This document shows, piece by piece, positions 60,384 to 64,000 of a DNA stretch of 64,000 nucleotides. The position numbers and the translations under genes are program-made. The notes below the pieces were generated by a model, which was not told where the DNA came from, searched no databases, and saw only the letters and a program-made list of their open reading frames with translations. Numbering within the stretch: the stretch's first letter is position 1; every line of letters begins with the position of its first letter. Origin of the DNA: Tsukamurella paurometabola DSM 20162 (GTDB lineage: Bacteria; Actinomycetota; Actinomycetes; Mycobacteriales; Mycobacteriaceae); NCBI RefSeq assembly GCF_000092225.1, contig NC_014158.1, forward strand, positions 372,001 through 436,000, read 5' to 3'.

Positions 60384-61100
60384 ACCAGGATCGAGATGGG
60401 ACCGCCGCCGAATCGGTGGGGCGCCGTCCTCGCGATCGCTTACGGCCCGGGGAGCGCCGCCGTGCAGGCCTATGCCGGGAACTGGACCCTCGCCGCTTTC
60501 GTCCTCGCCGTGTCGGCGGGTATCGCCGCGTTCGGCGCACCGTCGCGCCGGTGGGAGACCACGCTGACCTGCGCGATGGTCATCGGCTTCGCAGCAATGG
60601 CCGCGAGCGGCTTCTCCCGCGGGCAGACATTCAGCGTGATCATCGGCTCCGTGCTCGCGGTGGTCGTATCGCTCACCTGCTGGCATCGCCGCTGGAAGGC
60701 GGCGGACTGCCGGGTGCGCACCGAGGAACTCGTCGGGCTCACGGTGACGCAGGCGAGCGGTCTTCTCGGATTCGCGGCCGGACGGCAGCCCGACGGGCTT
60801 CGCGATCCGGAGCTCGTCGCCGTCCCCGCAGCCGAATTGGACCTCTCCGAACCGTCTCTGATCGTGACCTCCGTGGTGGTCGACCCGACCGGGCCCGCGC
60901 TCACCTTCGGGGTCGCCGACGGTGCCGGCCTCGCGCTCGGGCGCGCCGCGCGCGGCGAGTACCAGCGCGAACTCAGCGCGCGAGTCGGCGGCTTTCCTGC
61001 CGATATCCGTCCCCTCCGCTGGCCCGGATCAACCGGCGCACGATCGATGTCGACTGTCGGCGGTGTGGCGGACGGCTCCCGTCCCGAGCTGCAGCCGTGA
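60381..61100 (+). CDS. Tandem membrane paralogue 2
   Basis: A 239-residue protein if started at GTG 60381; ATG 60396 with AGGA five bases upstream is an alternative. Four N-terminal helices, then CRVRTEELVGLTVTQASGLLGFAAGRQPDGL, ELVAVPAAELDL, SLIVTSVVVD, TFGVAD and GGFPADIRPL. The conserved pattern is closer to paralogue 3 than to paralogue 1. Its stop overlaps the start of paralogue 3 (GTGA). Confidence 0.7.
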   Translation: MTRIEMGPPPNRWGAVLAIAYGPGSAAVQAYAGNWTLAAFVLAVSAGIAAFGAPSRRWETTLTCAMVIGFAAMAASGFSRGQTFSVIIGSVLAVVVSLTCWHRRWKAADCRVRTEELVGLTVTQASGLLGFAAGRQPDGLRDPELVAVPAAELDLSEPSLIVTSVVVDPTGPALTFGVADGAGLALGRAARGEYQRELSARVGGFPADIRPLRWPGSTGARSMSTVGGVADGSRPELQP

Positions 61101-61777
61101 CACCGGGACGGAGCACGGTCGGAACACCCAGTGGGCGGGGGATGAGCCTGGCCGCGCTCATGATGCTTCCGGCGATCGCGCTGCAGGCGGCAGCCGGAAA
61201 CTGGGACCTCATGTTGCTGACCTTGGGCGCTGCCTTGGCCCTCCTGCTGGCGGACGTTCGGTCGGCGATGCGGTGGCACGTGCTGCGATGGACCGCGGTT
61301 GTGTCGGGCATCGCGGGAGCCGCACTCATGATGGCGAACGGAAGTCGAATCTTCGTGTTCGGCGCTGCTGTCTCGCTCCTGCTCTGGGGGAGGTTGGCGT
61401 TGATCAGGCAGAGTGGCGCGAACCGATCCGCCTTCCCTTCTGAGGACCTCGTCGGCCTCACGGTGGCGGAGGCGAAGGGCCGCATCGGATTCGACGATGA
61501 TCGTGCGCCGCACGGCCTGGAGGAACCGACCCTGGTCGCCGTTCCCGCCGCGGACATCGACCTACAGTCACCGTCGTTGATCGTGACCGGCGTGGTGGTC
61601 GACGATCGCGAGGGGATCATGACCTTCGGTGTCACCGAACCGGATCGGCTCTCCGCGGACCTCGACCGCGATGACCTCCAGCGGCAACTCGTCGACCAGG
61701 TGGGTGGCTGCCCCGCCGATATCCTGCCGCTGGCGAAGCCTGACCCGCTGTCGAAGTACCGCCCCCGCGCGATGTGA
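61097..61777 (+). CDS. Tandem membrane paralogue 3
   Basis: A 226-residue protein from GTG 61097, translationally coupled to paralogue 2. It has helices at about residues 18-90, then SEDLVGLTVAEAKGRIGFDDDRAPHGL, LVAVPAADIDL, SLIVTGVVVDD, TFGVTEPD and GGCPADILPL. The Cys before the VRTEEL segment in paralogues 1 and 2 is missing here. Confidence 0.7.
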   Translation: MTPGRSTVGTPSGRGMSLAALMMLPAIALQAAAGNWDLMLLTLGAALALLLADVRSAMRWHVLRWTAVVSGIAGAALMMANGSRIFVFGAAVSLLLWGRLALIRQSGANRSAFPSEDLVGLTVAEAKGRIGFDDDRAPHGLEEPTLVAVPAADIDLQSPSLIVTGVVVDDREGIMTFGVTEPDRLSADLDRDDLQRQLVDQVGGCPADILPLAKPDPLSKYRPRAM

Positions 61778-61914
61778 CCGCTCGTCCCCCGCGCCGCACC
61801 GATTCCCCCACAATGCGCTTCGTCCCCCTTGGCAGGCGCAAACTCCGATGGGGGAGGAAACGCGCAGCAGGGGAGTCGGCGTGTGGTGTGGGACGAATCG
61901 GGCAAGGGGGATGC

Positions 61915-63594
61915 TCAGGTGAGCTCGCGACCCCGTCGGGCGACGAGAAGGCCTGCGCCACCGACCATCAGCCCCAGCCACACGATGTGCGCCGTCCAGG
62001 CGCCACCGCGTTGGAGCCGCGACGGTGCATCCACCGTGGCGATCCGACCCGGTACCCGGTACAACCGCAATGCCGGCGTCTGCGCAACCGGCGACAATCC
62101 GGGCAGCGGCACCGCAGGGAAGGCCTGTGCACCATCGATGACCACCGCCTCCACCAGGACCCACCCCACACCGAGAACGGCCAGCCGCCCGGCCAACTCC
62201 GGTCCGCCCGCGGCCAGCGCATCCTCGGCCGCCGCCGCCGCCCCGGGCACCCGATCGATCGCCCGCCCGCCGACGCGCAGCTCGCCGGTCTGCAACACCG
62301 GTGCTCGCAGCATCCGCGGCGCCGGATCAAGAGCCGGCGCCGCCGGACCGTAGGCGAAGGTGCGGAACATCCCCGGCGGTAGGACCGCGACGGCGCCCTG
62401 GTCCGCGGGAACCTCCGCGGCGATCTGGCGCCACGACGCCGGGTAGCTCGTGGGCGTCAGTGCGCCGCCCACGCCCCACACCAGCCCGGGCAGCACCGCC
62501 ACCGGGATCACCACAGCCGCGACGGTGGCACCCGGCCGCGCCACCGCGGGCACCGCCCCGACCAGTGCCGCCGCGCACGTCGCGTACAGCGGCACGGCCA
62601 GCGCCACCCACTTCTGCCCGTCTCGCAGCAGTCCGCTGCCGGGGATCGCCTGCACCAGATGCTCGAGGAACGCCACTCCCGGACCCGTCGCCGCCAGCGT
62701 CGGCAGCACCACCGCGGCCAGCGCGAGGAGCGCGAGGCGCCCGAGCGGCGGGTGTGTGCGTACCGACCGCAGCACCAGCGCCCCACCGGCCAGCAGGACG
62801 ACGAAGAACACGGTCCAGAGCCACGGCGCACCGTCGGGCACGGCCTGGCTGTTCCAGATGCCCCCGAGCCCGAGCAGCGATCCGAAAGTGCCGAGTCCCG
62901 GCTCCGCCCGGGCCGCGAACACACTGATGCTCGCGGGGTCGGCCCGCACCCCGGTGCCCGACACCAGCGACGGGTACAGCCACGGCACCGCCGCCAGCAC
63001 GAACAGCCCCAACAGAACCGCCCATCGCCGCGGCGCCACGACCAGTCCCGCGATCACCGCGAACACCGCGCCCGTGGGGGTGAGGCCGCCGGCGGCGAGG
63101 GCCGCGGCGAAACCTCCGGCCTGCCGCCATCCGGTCAGCCGGAGGCCTGCCACCACCATCCAGCCGATCGCGGCGTAACCGGCCAACAGGCTCCAGTGCC
63201 CCTGCAACAGCCGCTCGGCGACGAACGGATTCCACAGCGCCACCGTCGCCGCCGCGAGCCCGCCGCCGAGGCCGGCGGGGCGGCCCACCGCCGACAGCAC
63301 GGCGAGGGCGCAGCGGCCGAAGCCCCAGCCCGCCGCCACCAGTGCCATGAACAGCAACACGGTGACCAGCACGCCACCGTCGACCACGTGCGAGCCGAGC
63401 GCGACCAGCCAGTCCTGCGGGGTGGCGCGAGCGGCGTTCCCACCGAGCCCGAGTGCGGCATCGGTGACATACGACCGCGGCGTAGAGACGGCATCGCGCA
63501 GCAGCAGGTACCGGCCGGCTGTCGCCAGTGGTCCCAGGATCACGAACGCCAGGACCGCAGACCAGGCGGCCAGCGCCGCGTCGCGCGATCTCAT
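61915..63594 (-). CDS. Large polytopic membrane protein (Rv0226c-like)
   Basis: About 559 residues from ATG 63594; GTG 63615 is an alternative. Roughly twelve hydrophobic helices, with a periplasmic-type loop near the middle and a C-terminal soluble segment (LRVGGRAIDRVPGAAAAAEDALAAGG, here in part). The layout resembles GT-C-type membrane glycosyltransferases and M. tuberculosis Rv0226c, which follows Rv0224c-Rv0225 there. The clear catalytic DD/DE loop of GT-C enzymes was not identified. It is divergent from the flippase-like gene by about 30 bp. Confidence 0.78.
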   Translation of the reverse strand: MRSRDAALAAWSAVLAFVILGPLATAGRYLLLRDAVSTPRSYVTDAALGLGGNAARATPQDWLVALGSHVVDGGVLVTVLLFMALVAAGWGFGRCALAVLSAVGRPAGLGGGLAAATVALWNPFVAERLLQGHWSLLAGYAAIGWMVVAGLRLTGWRQAGGFAAALAAGGLTPTGAVFAVIAGLVVAPRRWAVLLGLFVLAAVPWLYPSLVSGTGVRADPASISVFAARAEPGLGTFGSLLGLGGIWNSQAVPDGAPWLWTVFFVVLLAGGALVLRSVRTHPPLGRLALLALAAVVLPTLAATGPGVAFLEHLVQAIPGSGLLRDGQKWVALAVPLYATCAAALVGAVPAVARPGATVAAVVIPVAVLPGLVWGVGGALTPTSYPASWRQIAAEVPADQGAVAVLPPGMFRTFAYGPAAPALDPAPRMLRAPVLQTGELRVGGRAIDRVPGAAAAAEDALAAGGPELAGRLAVLGVGWVLVEAVVIDGAQAFPAVPLPGLSPVAQTPALRLYRVPGRIATVDAPSRLQRGGAWTAHIVWLGLMVGGAGLLVARRGRELT

Positions 63595-63624
63595 CGGAGA
63601 AGAGCCTACTGACACAATGGCCGG

Positions 63625-64000
63625 GTGAGTGGGTTGGCACTGGTCACTGTGGGCTCGATGCTGGCCAACCTGTGCTCATATCTGGTGCACCTGCCCGCGA
63701 GCCGCTGGCTCGGCCCTGCCGCCTACGGCGAGTTCGCCTCACTGCTGCAGCTCTCGCTCATCCTCGCCGTGCCCGCCCTGGCGCTGCAAACCGTCGTCGC
63801 ACGGCAGGTGGTCCGGGGCGCCGGGGCCGAGCAGATGCGTCGCCTGGGGTATCGGGTCGCGATCGGGAGCGCGGTTCTCGCCGCCCTGGCCGCCCCGCTC
63901 GCGGCCGCGGGGCTGCACACCAGGGTGGGAACCGCCGCGGCGGCGCTCGCGGCGGCTCCCGCGCTCGTGCTGCTCGCCGTCGAGCAGGGCCTACTGCAGG
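63625..64000 (+). CDS. Polysaccharide flippase-like (MATE/Wzx) membrane protein, 5' part
   Basis: GTG 63625 begins MSGLALVTVGSMLANLCSYLVHL, then PASRWLGPAAYGEFASLLQLSLILAVPALALQTVVARQVV. The pattern of a first helix followed by R-x-LGPxxYGxF and a helix ending in VVxRQ is typical of Wzx/MATE polysaccharide exporters. The gene continues beyond the window. It probably flips a lipid-linked glycan made by the envelope genes nearby. Confidence 0.72.
   Translation, partial: MSGLALVTVGSMLANLCSYLVHLPASRWLGPAAYGEFASLLQLSLILAVPALALQTVVARQVVRGAGAEQMRRLGYRVAIGSAVLAALAAPLAAAGLHTRVGTAAAALAAAPALVLLAVEQGLLQ

Overview
The window is high-GC, densely packed DNA from a mycolic-acid-making actinobacterium (order Mycobacteriales, formerly Corynebacteriales). 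This rests on an MmpL3-type mycolate exporter beside trmB and a NYN-domain gene, the LprG-P55 lipoprotein/exporter pair, a mycothiol-dependent formaldehyde dehydrogenase, a GTP-type PEP carboxykinase, an EccA-type AAA ATPase and a 13E12-family HNH gene. Tsukamurella, Gordonia or a relative would fit; the genus is a guess. Comparisons to M. tuberculosis genes are from memory of those proteins, not from a search.

Layout. 1-4.2 kb (minus): start of a CopB-type copper ATPase behind a CsoR/RicR-like operator, aspartase, a secreted RNase Sa-like ribonuclease with its barstar inhibitor, and a TetR regulator. 4.3-7.4 kb (plus): ferredoxin reductase and DesA3-like acyl desaturase divergent from the TetR gene, then two small genes, one encoding a histone-H1-like tail. 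7.5-12 kb (minus): mmpL3, NYN gene, trmB. 12-18.4 kb (plus): lprG, P55 exporter, three poorly known genes, pckG. 18.5-20.3 kb (minus): glycerol facilitator and a frameshifted DUF2156 gene.

20.5-33 kb is an accessory catabolic island. It holds a flavin monooxygenase, RidA, a DUF1028 protein, an M20 amidohydrolase and a trimethylamine/histamine-dehydrogenase-family flavoprotein in one operon, then a LysR regulator, an APC permease and a PuuC-like aldehyde dehydrogenase. The set suggests import and oxidation of a biogenic amine. Two apparently identical 1293-bp IS3-family elements in opposite orientation interrupt the DUF1028 gene and the permease gene. Each has its own 3-bp target duplication, and both genes can be rebuilt in frame. 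33.1-35.9 kb holds a mosaic duplicated SDR gene whose two copies flank a class C beta-lactamase.

36-64 kb returns to chromosomal housekeeping and envelope genes: HNH/13E12, a tyrosine-phosphatase-like protein, FAD monooxygenase, MaoC-like protein, orphan EccA, a MacB-like ABC exporter, an ECF41 sigma factor with its cognate oxidoreductase and promoter, an exported protein with 26 perfect 12-residue repeats, a methyltransferase/glycosyltransferase pair (Rv0224c/Rv0225-like), a response regulator-thioredoxin reductase fusion with a cNMP-domain histidine kinase, mycothiol-dependent formaldehyde detoxification, a PapA-like acyltransferase, three tandem paralogous membrane proteins, a large membrane protein and the start of a flippase-like gene. 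No tRNA, rRNA or CRISPR array was seen.
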